This document shows positions 20,779-35,294 of a DNA stretch of 64,000 nt, piece by piece. Numbering within the stretch: the first letter of the stretch is position 1; every line of letters starts with the position of its first letter. The stretch is from Terramyces sp. JEL0728 (taxonomy: Eukaryota; Chytridiomycota; Chytridiomycetes; Rhizophydiales; Terramycetaceae), in contig JADIIU010000057.1 of the NCBI GenBank assembly GCA_027603945.1, positions 1-64,000 on the forward strand, in the 5' to 3' direction. The notes beneath the pieces were generated by a model. That model had not been told where the DNA came from, did not search any database, and was given only the letters and a program-made list of their open reading frames with translations. Both the position numbers and the translations under genes were made by a program.

Positions 20779-23495
20779 ATGAGCAAGTTGCAGTCGCTCC
20801 ATGGATTGCTTTCACAGTGCGATTCCTTTTTCACCAAACGCGTTCAGATGGATGTACCAATAACAAGGGAAGAGCAAGCACACTTGAATCAATTAGTAAG
20901 AGATTTAGTTCAAGGAGATGCGACAACTTCATCTTCTCCATTTGATGGATTTGACCAAATTCCGTACATTGTCAAGCAAGTGTTGCAATCAAATCGCCAA
21001 GACGCCTTTTCTGACTACTTGACTTCGTTTATTCAAAAAAAGGAAGTTGAAATTGAAAAGATGTGCGGACTGCACTACCAGGAGTTTGTTCAGAGCGTGG
21101 ACCAGCTACTCAAAGTAAGACAGGGAACGAGTACCATCAAAGACAAGATTGTTGGCAAGTGGTTATTAATATAGGTATAAAAAGTTTAAAGCTAGCGATG
21201 AATGGTGATATTCAAGATTTTGGAAAACGCCAGTTGGAAAAGGTTTGGTGTCCTAATATAGAAATGGGAATTGATTGAAAACAGACAGAAGCTCGTGAAC
21301 GTGGAACTAACACTGGAAGCTGTCCAATCTTGTTTGTTTGTTCTTGACATTACAAATAGAATTGCGATTCAGATTGTCAACAAAAAATACTTTTCAGCTA
21401 TCAGAGCAAGTTATCACTGATGTTAGATGATTCAAGAATTACAAGGACTACATTTGAATCTGGTAAGAAACTATTCCTTTTCCAAACTCATCGGTATCCT
21501 TTGCTGATTTAGTTTCTTGGTTGCCTCAGGTTCAAGATGCAATTAGAGAGGCTGTATTGTACGATCTAAAAGACTGGTTTACCATGTAGTTGATTTTAAC
21601 CAAAGGGTTAAAGATGGAGCGATAAAAATCGGGAAACTGGCTCTGGATTTGACAAACATGAGGCAGGAGAAAGCAAACGAGATTTTAAATTCAAAAGGGT
21701 CTTTGCTGTCAGCGAAAAGCTCCAACATGAGTGCTTCAATAGATATGGCAATGAATGAAGAATACGACAGTACTTTTTGTTAATTCAGTGTCCAATATTG
21801 ACACAGAGTCATCCCAATTAGACTTTACTCCACTGTTGCAGTGCATACACATACATGATGTCCTCGGAAAGCGAGTTCAGCTCAAACTCGAGTTTGACGA
21901 AAGTCGTAAAGTATTAATCTACTAAAATAGCTACAATCAGAGGTCATCCTTACATCTCCAATTGCATCATTAAAATCCGGGAATTTAGCAGGACTAGAAA
22001 GATATATCCAAGAGATTACAGGGTTCTTTGTTATCGAAGCAACGGTTATTGCAACTACTGTGGATTTCAGATCGAAAAATAGTGTAGAAACCTTGTGGTT
22101 GAACGCTGCCAACAAAATGAACGCAAACTTGTACCAGGCGTTTATGGAGTGTACTAACCCTGATCTATACTTGTCCATCAAGATGCTAGTCAACTCATTT
22201 ATCCAAACTATGGAGATTTATGGATACACTGTTACCAGCTTGTCTGATCTGATGGTCTCATTGCTGGACCAATATGCCGACTTGATGAAATCAAAGTGCA
22301 CTGTCCTAATTATGCAAGTAAATCCTTTTTAAGCAGACAATAAATGAAGAGGATGATTACAGTCCAATGGTAATAAAGGATGTCGATGAACTGGATGAAA
22401 TAATGTCGGCATTCGAAATTCCTGATGAAATTCTCAACCCTGCAACCTCTTATAGAAAGGACATGTGATATCTCATTAACGATAGTTTCCCTAAAATACT
22501 GCCATTTTCCAAAGGGTTTCCGCAAACTTGTAGATACATTAAGGAGCTGATTATTGGATTTTACAAGTTTGCTGATGGGTTTTCACAGCAGAGCCATGAA
22601 ATTGATGACCTCATGAAGAAAACTATGGAAAATTTGTTACTAAATCTAAATTCAGCATATCATGAAAAAATTGAGTCGTCAGGAATCTCTGTTGTGCACC
22701 AATTAATGATAAATGTACAGTTTTTCGCCTCAGCTTGCACTCAATTTGAAGATATGCTACAGGAGAGAAAGTAACAGTGTCTAATGTAGATATTCTTCAC
22801 GAAATATTCGTGTGACTCTGTCCTCGGCAAGATCATTTGCAGAAACCAAGGGTGTAGCGGAAAAGAGGATCCTTTCCATTATTCAAAGTAAATGCGCAAG
22901 TTTCTTGGATCTCATTGAATACGAATGGGAATCCAATACACCTAGAAGACAGGCATCGCCATTCCTGAACGACTTGATTGGCTACTTGAATACAGTTATG
23001 AGTTCTACTTTGGCCGATCTTCCTCCAAAGCCTAAAGGGTTCATTTACCTGGAAACATTTGATTATTTATCTGTAACGATCAAGGGAATGATTTTAAATC
23101 CAAATCTGCATCATTTAACATTGTCCGCTCTGGAAACCATTGAATACGGTACTTTTTTGCTAATGAGATGTGCTATTTTTGGATAGCGCATGCAAAAAGT
23201 TACAGGATAATGTGGTTCAGGATGCATTTACGGAATTGAAACAAGTACGAGCCATTAATCCTAGTTGATTGCATACGGAAAGTCAGAGAGATACGAAGAC
23301 ATCCTAAATACAAACATTAAAGCGAAAAAGTATTCTCGTTTAGATATTGACGAAGCTGCGCAGCTTTTAGAAAAGTAGTTGTTTTCTGACGGTAGGCTGC
23401 GTAATTTCGACACATCCTGGTTCGCACAATCCAGCTCCAGCAACAAACAGCTGAAGGCCAACATTGAAAATGTATTGAAAGCTATTCGCAAATAA
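20779..23495 (+). CDS. SEC15: exocyst complex subunit SEC15 (EXOC6)
   Basis: Fourteen exons; 13 introns, eleven of them ordinary GT-AG introns of 19-21 nt plus one of about 26 nt near 21147 and one GC-AG at 21406-21426, total 263 nt, leave exactly 818 codons (817 aa). SEC15 links the exocyst to Rab GTPases at secretory vesicles. Matching stretches include KEVEIEKMCGLHYQEFV, ELIENRQKLVNVELTLEAVQS (shown as two exons), the mid-region ITGFFVIEATV, CTNPDLYLSIK with IYGYTVTSL, and the C-terminal LIAYGKSERYEDIL. The ATG at 20779 is preceded by a TTG frame extension that is not needed. The stop overlaps AAATAAA. Confidence 0.88.
21406..21426 (+). other. GC-AG intron in SEC15
   Basis: The intron starts GCAAGT instead of GTAAGT and ends GATGTTAG, 21 nt. 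Only this boundary keeps the conserved reading frame: the GT five bases downstream would shift it. Confidence 0.7.
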
Positions 23496-23565
23496 ATCTT
23501 TGAGAAAAGTAATTTTAAAGACGTCTATCTTTATTTGTATGAGTTTTTCCATCTAGAGGTCTACC

Positions 23566-23997
23566 TTAGGTTTGTGGTTGCAATCTTCCATTGGTGCCAG
23601 AAGCCCAAACAGCAGCTTCAGTAGCTGGGTTGTAGATGACAAGATTTCCATCATCTTGCATGACTGCATAGAAATTGGCACCAAAGGTACCGGTAGCCCA
23701 AAGAGCGTGGTTGTTGCCGTCGTAAACGACAAAGTTTCCGTCAGATTGCATGGCAGCAGTAGCACCATCACACTTGTGTTGGCCGTCATGAGCACCGTGG
23801 TAGGTGCCTGAAGCCCAGGTTGCAGCTCCGCTAGAGTACAAGACCAAGTTACAGTCATTTTGCATAATAAGAATATGCTTTTGGCTGGAATCATAGATTT
23901 CATACCCGTTTGGAAGGTAGGAGTTGGAAGCAAGGGTGTTTAAAGAGTTTGCGGTTTTGACGAGAGCAAGAGCAGGAGCGATTAAAAGTGAGAGCAT
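23566..23997 (-). CDS. secreted bulb-type mannose-binding lectin 1
   Basis: Intronless, 143 aa. Residues 1-18 form a signal peptide. The B_lectin beta-prism shows all three mannose-binding motifs Q-x-D-x-N-x-V-x-Y: MQNDCNLVLY, MQSDGNFVVY and MQDDGNLVIY. Comitin-like lectins of this kind bind mannose on glycoproteins or bacterial surfaces. Two Cys (NDC and HKC) can pair in the oxidising secretory path. A second copy follows 0.6 kb away in the same orientation; the TATA box is 25 nt from the ATG. Confidence 0.9.
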   Translation of the reverse strand: MLSLLIAPALALVKTANSLNTLASNSYLPNGYEIYDSSQKHILIMQNDCNLVLYSSGAATWASGTYHGAHDGQHKCDGATAAMQSDGNFVVYDGNNHALWATGTFGANFYAVMQDDGNLVIYNPATEAAVWASGTNGRLQPQT

Positions 23998-24022
23998 GTT
24001 GGCAATCTCGAGCTCTTACTGG

Positions 24023-24030
24023 TATTTATA
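24023..24030 (-). promoter_or_regulatory. TATA box of lectin 1
   Basis: TATAAATA on the minus strand, 25 nt before the ATG at 23997. Confidence 0.6.
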
Positions 24031-24624
24031 GGTGTATGTACCGAAAACTGCATTCAAGCACAGTCACGTGATTTCCAAGATTGGGAAAGACGAACATTGT
24101 AAAAGACGATTCCTGATTCAAGCCGAGTTTTCCAAAGGAGCTCCTTGAGTTGTAATTGGTACAAAGGAAAAGGAAATGCATCCAACCGAGTCTTTGCACG
24201 GATTACGCGATTTTTTGTTAGTTGGAGTGCGAGGCAGTCAAGCTAGCTAGAAACCCTACAATCACAATCATAAATGAGTAGCGAGTGTGGAATCTCAAGT
24301 GAGATTAGGCTGGTGCCGAATTTTCGCAAAAGGATCCAAAAATGGTAGCAATAAAGAGAAAGCGATCAGATGATGTGTATATGAGGACCTCGCACATGCT
24401 TTTCCTTCCTATTCTGTCAATATCCCCCTTTATATGATGGTATTTTTAATTGATTCACCAAGTATTCACTGATAGAATTCAAATTGAATTCCCATCGCTG
24501 GAATGCTAAGGCGCCAATGAAAGTGGGCACTATTCAACCATTAGCTTCAGTACAAATTCCGGCATCTGTCTGCAACGTTTTCTTGATAGGCTGGAATTTC
24601 AAGATTGGCAACTAAAGATCTTTA
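24031..24624. other. intergenic, no gene seen
   Basis: Upstream of lectin 1 and downstream of lectin 2; no frame or spliced model recognised. Confidence 0.5.
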
Positions 24625-25047
24625 TTAAATCTTCAATTGTCCATGGGTTCCAGACGCCCAAACTGCTTTTTCATTAGTAGGATCATAAATTACAAAATTT
24701 CCATCATCTTGAACAATAGCATAAAAGTTGGAGCCGTGGGTTCCAGTTGCCCAAAGAGCATGGCCATTGCCATCGTAAACAACGAAATTTCCATCAGTCT
24801 GCATTTTTGCAATAGAGTTGTCGCAATTATGCTGTCCATCATGAATACCAATGTACGTGTGAGAAGTCCAGATTGGCTTGCTTCCAGAGTACAAAACCAA
24901 ATTGCAATCGTTTTGCATAATAAGCTGGTGTTTTTTGGAACTATCAAAGACTTCCCATCCGTTTGGCAGATAGTGGTTGGTAGCAATGATGTTCAAGGTG
25001 TCAGCTTGGACAAGAGCAAGAAGAGAGGCGATTACGATTGAGAGCAT
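24625..25047 (-). CDS. secreted bulb-type mannose-binding lectin 2
   Basis: Intronless, 140 aa. Signal peptide (MLSIVIASLLALVQA), then NHYLPNGWEVFDSS and three intact Q-x-D-x-N-x-V-x-Y sites (MQNDCNLVLY, MQTDGNFVVY, VQDDGNFVIY). It is strongly similar to lectin 1 along its length, differing mainly in loops (YIGIHDGQHNC against YHGAHDGQHKC). The two Cys are conserved. The start at 25047 gives the signal peptide; upstream in-frame codons add a hydrophilic stretch and are rejected. Stop TAA overlaps AATAAA. Confidence 0.9.
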   Translation of the reverse strand: MLSIVIASLLALVQADTLNIIATNHYLPNGWEVFDSSKKHQLIMQNDCNLVLYSGSKPIWTSHTYIGIHDGQHNCDNSIAKMQTDGNFVVYDGNGHALWATGTHGSNFYAIVQDDGNFVIYDPTNEKAVWASGTHGQLKI

Positions 25048-25070
25048 GCTATTACATGGAGAATTTACTG

Positions 25071-25078
25071 TATTTATA
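25071..25078 (-). promoter_or_regulatory. TATA box of lectin 2
   Basis: TATAAATA on the minus strand, 23 nt before the ATG at 25047. Confidence 0.6.
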
Positions 25079-25753
25079 TCAGCGCTTGGTAAACAAACAT
25101 TCATTGACATCATTACCACACGATCCAAGTTTGATAGGCTATGGCGAAAAAGCCTTCGCCAATGTATTGGCTGGCCAACCGCAGACGCGGATCTTGGTTT
25201 TCTCTTCGCAGAGTCTATTAATCCAGAGGAAACTAAAAAGAATGTGATTTCACGTGACCAGAGTTTGCATAATTCACACTGCCGAAACCAAGCCTAAAAT
25301 CTCTGAAATTGAGGCATATATATGGTAATAATCAACAAACAGTAGTTCAAATACAGTAGTAGAACCGATAGGAAAGCAAAGCTAGCTAGTGGATATCCAT
25401 TGCCTAAATATATTTCCATTTTCAAAAAATAAGGATGGATCCAGCCACATAATTAGAGAAATAAAGAATATTGCTCCCATGGTGAATAACAAATCAAACC
25501 AGATGGAGATTGGCTAGTTAGTTGTAGTTTGTGATAGAGCCGAGCTAAAGCTTATTCTCAGACGCCGAATCCCAATTTTCCAGTAAATTACCCTTCCCAG
25601 TGCAAGTACAGTTAATCTGAGCTGGTCCAGATTTCTTATTGGTACATTGTCGCCACCTAGTAGGAGAGATATCCTATTTTTTGTTTACTCGTAAACAATT
25701 CCTTACTGAACCACTCCACTCTCCACTTTTTTTTCTAATCACACATTTCAAAA
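25079..25753. other. intergenic, promoter region of chitin synthase
   Basis: Divergent spacer between lectin 2 and the chitin synthase. A pyrimidine-rich run (about 25716-25737) ends just before the ATG at 25754. No coding sequence seen. Confidence 0.5.
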
Positions 25754-28621
25754 ATGCAGCAGAACGTCAGTCAGGATACGATAGGTGGTAACGATTGGAT
25801 TTCTCAAGACCCTGTAGTGTTGCGACAGGAGAGACCGACTCTGGCAATCCCTCCAGACCACGGTCTAACTTCAGCAAGGTCTTTGAGTAGACCAGAACGG
25901 TCTACTGGAATGACTACACCGAGACAAAGAAATATTTTGGCACAAGAGCAAGATGCTAAATCCAGTCCTTGGATGATTTTCTCCTGGATTGTAACTTGCT
26001 GTTTCCCTGGAGTGTGTTTATCATTTTGCTGGAAAATGCATTCTCCTGCAGTGCAACAAGCATGGAGAGAAAAAGTCGCCCTTTGTTTTATTTGCGGAGT
26101 GCTGATGGTTGCCTTGGGTTTCTTTACTTTTGGTTTGAACAATGCCATTTGTACACCAGACAAATTCGCTTTCTCATATTCGAATATTCAAGAGTTTGCA
26201 AAGAAGCCGGCTATTTTCTTGAAATCCGATCACTATAATATTATCCATGGTATCGTCTACGATTTTACTGGAATTTTGGATGCCCACGCTTCAATTCCAT
26301 ACTTTAAAGCCAATCCTGGTATGGAAAACCAAATCAACGCTTCTGTTAAAAATGATTTGTCGCCATATTTCCCAAGAAGCATGTCTGATACCTGCCAGAA
26401 ATACCTTCAAGGCAACTATTCCCTTACTTGCAAAACTGCAAATTTCTCCTCAATGGTTCATTGCCATGATTGGGATACAGTATCCAGTATCTTGAATACA
26501 ATTTATATTGGGCCAGTATTTTATACTTGGAGTGAAATTGGCTCCTATCCAAATTTGATTGTTTACAATAATGCGGTGCTGGATATGACTACTTATTTGA
26601 AAAACGGCGTGGCAATGTTTGGACCAAATTATGATAACATAATTAAAACCTACATTGGAACAGATGCTACGAAATACTTTGCTTTGCAGTCTGCTGATGG
26701 GCCGGCTATTGGAGACTGTTTGGCCCAAATCTTTGTCGTTGGCAGATTGGAGCAAAATACTGCAGGTTGCTGGGCCTCTCAAGGTATTTTATTAGTTTCC
26801 CTAATTATTGTACTGGGACTGGTCCTCATCAAGTTCTTTTTTGCTATATATTTCCAATGGTTTATCTCTCATCAGCTTGGCAAACTTGTCAACACCGAAA
26901 AGGGGCTAAGAAAGCGTAACGCTCCTAACAGAAAATCCGAGCTTATTAGCGGCAATTTCCCCATCACCATGAATGATGTGGATGGCAATTTGTTTGTTAA
27001 AGAAACATTATTGGTCCCTCAAGGAACTATTACTGGACAAGGGTCACTTGCTCGTAGAAGTTCCCAAAGAAAATCTAAATCTACTTATGGTTCCGAAGTT
27101 CACACTCTCCTGCTGGTTACTTGCTACTCTGAAGATGAAGAAGGACTTAAAATGACTTTTGACTCTCTTGCTGCAACAGACTACAACGAAGACAAGAAAC
27201 TATTATTGATTATTGCTGATGGTATTATCAAAGGCTCTGGTAATGAAAGATCAACCCCTGATATTATCTTGTCGCTATTGGAAATCGATCCAAACTGGAG
27301 AGATCCTGTCGAACTATCTTACAGGGCTGTTGCCGACGGCTCTAAGCAATTGAACTATGCAAAGGTTTATGTGGCTTGGTATAACTATGAAGACAGAAGT
27401 GTTCCTACTATCTTGGTTGTCAAGGTTGGCGCTCCAGATGAAATCGTAAAGCCTGGAAACAGAGGAAAGAGAGATTCTCAAATGATTTTGATGCGATTCT
27501 TGCAAAACATTACATTCAACGAAAGAATGTGTCCCCTTGAATACGATTTGTTCCAAAAGATGCACTATCTTATGGGCGTTACCCCTGATGCGTTCGAAAT
27601 TATTTTGATGGTGGATGCTGATACGAAAGTGGCGCCTGATTCTTTAGCCAGAATGGTTGCTTGTATGGTTAGAGATCCTTCTGTGATGGGGCTGTGCGGT
27701 GAAACCCGTATTGGCAACAAAACCGACTCTTGGGTCACCAGAATTCAGGTGTTTGAATACTATCTTTCACACCACTTAACCAAAGGGTTTGAATCCCTAT
27801 TTGGTGGTGTCACTTGTTTGCCTGGCTGCTTCTGCATGTACAGAATCAAAACCAAAAAAGATGATACTTGGATCCCTATTATCTGCGCGCCTGAAATTAT
27901 CAGTACCTATTCCCAGACTGTTGTTGATACTCTTCACAAGAAGAACCTTTTGCTACTTGGTGAAGATCGTTTCCTCACAACGCTAATGCTCAGGGCTTTC
28001 CCAAGGAGAAAGTTGATTTTCGTCCCTCGTGCTTACTGCAAAACCACTGTGCCAGATACTTTCTGGGTTCTAGTGTCTCAACGTAGAAGATGGATCAACT
28101 CTACTATTCATAACTTGTTGGAACTTATTTTAGTTAACGAATTGTGTGGTATCTTTTGTTTCTCTATGCAGTTTGTTATCTTTTTGGAGTTGGTCGGAAC
28201 TGTTACTTTACCTGCTGCTATTTGCTTTACTATGTAAGTTTTCCCTAATTGTAGTTATTTGGTTGTCGAAGCCTTCGTTGGAAACCCGCAAATTCTTCCT
28301 CTCTTGTTGTTGGCTGCAATTCTTGGTCTTCCAGCGATACTCATCTTATTCACAACCAAAAGAGTAATTTATATATATTGGCTATTAGTTTACCTATTGG
28401 CGCTACCAATCTGGAACTTTGTGCTCCCTTCGTACGCTTTCTGGCACTTTGACGACTTTTCATGGGGTGATACTCGTAAAGTTGATGGGGAAAAGAAAGG
28501 TGGGCACGGTGAAGCCGATGCAGTTCAAGTTACTCAAGAACAGATTCCTCTTCGTAAATGGGAAGACTGGGAAAGAGATCGCCGCGCAAATATGGTTATT
28601 AATTTCAAAAGGAGATATTAG
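25754..28621 (+). CDS. chitin synthase, division 2 (class IV/Chs3-like)
   Basis: One 21-nt intron (28234-28254), 948 aa. Polymerises UDP-GlcNAc into chitin at the plasma membrane. In order: two N-terminal membrane helices (residues about 75-140), a cytochrome-b5-like extracellular segment (IIHGIVYDFTG), a further helix near residue 350, the GT2 catalytic domain with VDADTKV, GEDRFLTTLML and QRRRW, and C-terminal helices interrupted by the intron, ending with the class signature WHFDDFSWGDTR. No myosin motor. The intron sits in the first of the C-terminal helices. Strong assignment. Confidence 0.95.
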
Positions 28622-28811
28622 ATTGTTTTTAAATATATATGAATTGTGTTTGAATCCTGGCTATTTTACTTGAAGGAGTGCTGCTCAGCCCTATCCAGGA
28701 GCAATCCTCTATTGCCAACCTCAATGTCAAGCCAGTCGGAGCTTTGGGCATGGCTACTAATTGCCATTGACGTAAGCTTTTTTTTTCAAGTTCACACATC
28801 TTGGACAAGAA

Positions 28812-31075
<2,264 letters not shown>

Positions 31076-31241
31076 ATAAATTTTTGGGCTTCCTGTTTTC
31101 CACTTGTGGTATTTACATTTTACAGTGGCCTGTATAGCAGTTTCGTTCAAACCCAAGATCTAGCTGGGCCAAATCAGAACAATTCTGGAGATTTCACATT
31201 CATCGCATGGTTAAATGCCCTGGCGTTTTTTCTTTTTTTTG

Positions 31242-31921
31242 ATGAAATTTGACCTGAAATCGCCGCCATCAGACACTATTAGACTCTTGGCAAATTATTT
31301 GACACATATCACCACCATAAATGATAGGCGACCACCTGCAGCAAGACGTGTTACTCGGTTTCATGCAAAAACAATTCCTCAGATAGATGTTCTAGGGTAT
31401 CTTACAAGAATCCTGAAATATGCGCCATGTGGAACAGAATGCTTTCTTGCAATACTTATTTATTTAGAGCGGATATCACCAAATAACAGGTTGATCTTTC
31501 AAGGTACAGACGATCAAGTTACAGACATTTCACAGCAGTTGGAAAACACTACCTTGAAAGGAGCCAAGACCATTACACTAGATTCATATAATATTCACCG
31601 CCTTATTATCTCGGCTTCATTAATTTCAATTAAATTCCTGTCAGACATCTTTTACACCAACCTCCATATTTCACGTAATTTTCGCTAATAGTAGGTGTTG
31701 GCGGCCTGCCTGTGGTTGAATTAAATGGTTTGGAACTGGAATTGTTGAAATCACTTAATTTTTCGCTATATATTGAACCAGAAGACTTGGCCGCTTGTGG
31801 GGAAAAGCTGATGGCGTATTCAGTTAATCATACACCATTTGATTATATAGTTGACACAAGGATTGAAGCGCCGGTAGATCAAGAGAAAGGCAGCGAAGCG
31901 CAATCCCCAAAATCAATTTAA
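31242..31921 (+). CDS. Pho80/PCL-type cyclin
   Basis: Two exons with a 20-nt intron (about 31678-31697), 219 aa. Marks: FHAKTIPQIDVLGYLTRILKY, ILIYLERI, SYNIHRLIISASLISIKFLSD and GGLPVVELNGLELELLKSLNF, the cyclin fold of the yeast Pho80/Pcl group. Such cyclins activate a Pho85/Cdk5-type kinase in nutrient or polarity control. The ATG at 31242 begins MKFDLKS; an in-frame ATG at 31215 would add a Phe-rich stretch. No destruction box is evident. Confidence 0.85.
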
Positions 31922-32292
31922 ATCATTTAGGAGTTGCTCTTGTAGAATATCAAATGACCTTGGTTGAACTTATGCCGGCGTCCGTATAGGAATCCGATTG
32001 CTCCTTAGTCATTCTATCCCAATATATACCCAACACAATTACAAATTAACCATACTTTCAAATTTGGCCGTCCATGTATCTTATAGCAAATGTCTGAAAT
32101 ACGGAAATGTGCTGCAGTCAAATAAAAATAAACAGATTCATGCCAGATTGCCCAATTACCTTTTGTAGCTAAAACCGCACATTGCCTACATGTCACAGCA
32201 TATTGGCGCCTTGTAACTTTTATTCATCTCCTTCCTTTTTCGTTGGTTCCCTGTTATATCATGTGTGGGGGAACTTTCTTGAAATCTGAAAA
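31922..32292. other. intergenic, no gene seen
   Basis: Terminator of the cyclin gene and promoter of the monooxygenase gene. A short frame on the minus strand (32014-32196) has no support. Confidence 0.5.
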
Positions 32293-33759
<1,467 letters not shown>

Positions 33760-33764
<5 letters not shown>

Positions 33765-33773
33765 ACATTTATT
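33760..33773. terminator. palindromic two-way poly(A) signal
   Basis: AATAAACATTTATT gives AATAAA on both strands and overlaps the stop codons of both convergent genes. The identical 14-mer recurs at 58415-58428. Confidence 0.65.
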
Positions 33774-35249
33774 CAGCGATTTCCTTATTTGCCAGCCACT
33801 TGTTGATAAATTCCAATGAATGCTCAGGCTACTATTAATTCAATTTACTTGGTCAAGAGGAACGAAATGGCTGCTTTCATACACCCGCAAAAATGCAAAG
33901 TTTCCGAATCTCCTGTACTCTCCAGCTTTTTTGCCTGTCAATTCTGATTTCCACATGATATCTCTAGCTTCATTGAATTCTGATTTGCCATTCCATTCAA
34001 GTTCAAGTGTCCAGGCTTTGTTTCCAATCCAATTGCAAATCCAATCTGCATCTCCGGCATAAATTAATATTCTAATTCCATCTTCAAGCAAGGTGGGAAT
34101 ATCTTTTGCAAGGTTATGCATTTCGTCCCCTTGCAAATCAAACATATGCCCAACTTTGTCTGAACAGCCTATTCTATTCTTGATATTTACCCCCAGTTCA
34201 GCTTGAATAGTAGGATTGTTTAGCCATACGTTCAAATCATGGCCCATATCGTCAAAGGTTGTATCGCCTGGTGGCAATCTGATATCATAGTCGTTCAATC
34301 CTGTTTTTTCAAAGTAGCTGGTAATGTGGTCGTTACAATATTGTGTTGCTGGCACACAAGTGTAGTTGGATTGGAAATGATAGCAAGCATCAATCAACTG
34401 CTTGCAAAATGGATATGCCTTGCGCATTTTCTTTACAGTCTTTTTTGAAAAGATTGGCCCATACTTTTTATCTTCCCCAAAGTCTGCATATTTACCATAT
34501 TGTATAATTGGGTCTGTAATCCCATTCCCAATTGCAAGGGACACCAAATTAACATATCCGTCGGCTTTTTTGCCAGTCGAAGCGAGTATTTGCTTGTTTG
34601 AATCATAAATTGCTTTTGCGATACCAGGGATATAGTGGCCCGCATAAGATTCTCCAGTTATATGGAAACCCAAAGCGCTGTATTCTTTAAACGCATAAAA
34701 GAATGTTTGCAAGAACACCAAAACATCCTGCGAAATCTCTTCGGTAGTGCTGTCAGCATGGCTATCTGAATAGCTGAATCCAACCCCAACAGGCTGGGAT
34801 TAGCAAGGTATTACTTGATCCAAAAAAAGCACATTGGCGTTTGAATTCCATGAATTTGGATGAATAAATGTATCCTTGCCACCTTTTTCTACTCTGCATG
34901 GTCCAAGCTCCATTAGCAACCCAGTAAATGAGCTGCACCCAGGACCCCCATTCAACCATAACACCACTGGGTCACTTTGTGGTTTATCTCGGCTTTCAAA
35001 GAACCAAAAGTAATACTTGCATGAAAAAACGAATACATGTCTGTCGTCTGAAATGTCCACATATCCAGATATTTGTTTTACTGTAGGGTCGCATAGTTTG
35101 GGATATTTTACGCGAAGAGAGTATTCCGGAAATGCTGGATTTCTGAATATGGAGAATTCAGCCAAGCTAGAGACTGTATTCTGTTTATCCATTCCCAGCA
35201 GCTGGTTTGGAATGCATTGAACTATCGAAAGAAAGAGTGAGAGGAGCAT
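33769..35249 (-). CDS. serine carboxypeptidase Y-like (S10)
   Basis: Three exons with introns of 21 nt (about 34788-34808) and 20 nt (about 33829-33848), 479 aa. Vacuolar or secreted acid carboxypeptidase. Signal peptide [15 protein letters not shown]; then [15 protein letters not shown], the catalytic Ser in [15 protein letters not shown], Asp in [14 protein letters not shown] and His in [12 protein letters not shown]. The intron falls right after LFLDQ and the next exon starts PVGVGFSYS, a classic junction of the substrate-binding region. Cysteines (CYH, CVP, YCND) can form the family disulfides. Confidence 0.93.
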
Positions 35250-35294
35250 AAAATTTGTGATAAAAAAATTTCTTTAAAAATTAATATAATATAT

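Noticed and set aside
28724..28811. Upstream start for kinesin-13 at 28724
   Set aside because: It needs an extra intron with a poor branch point and adds residues not seen in kinesin-13; retained only as an alternative.
31215..31241. Upstream ATG of the cyclin
   Set aside because: It adds nine residues with a Phe run and is not needed for the fold.
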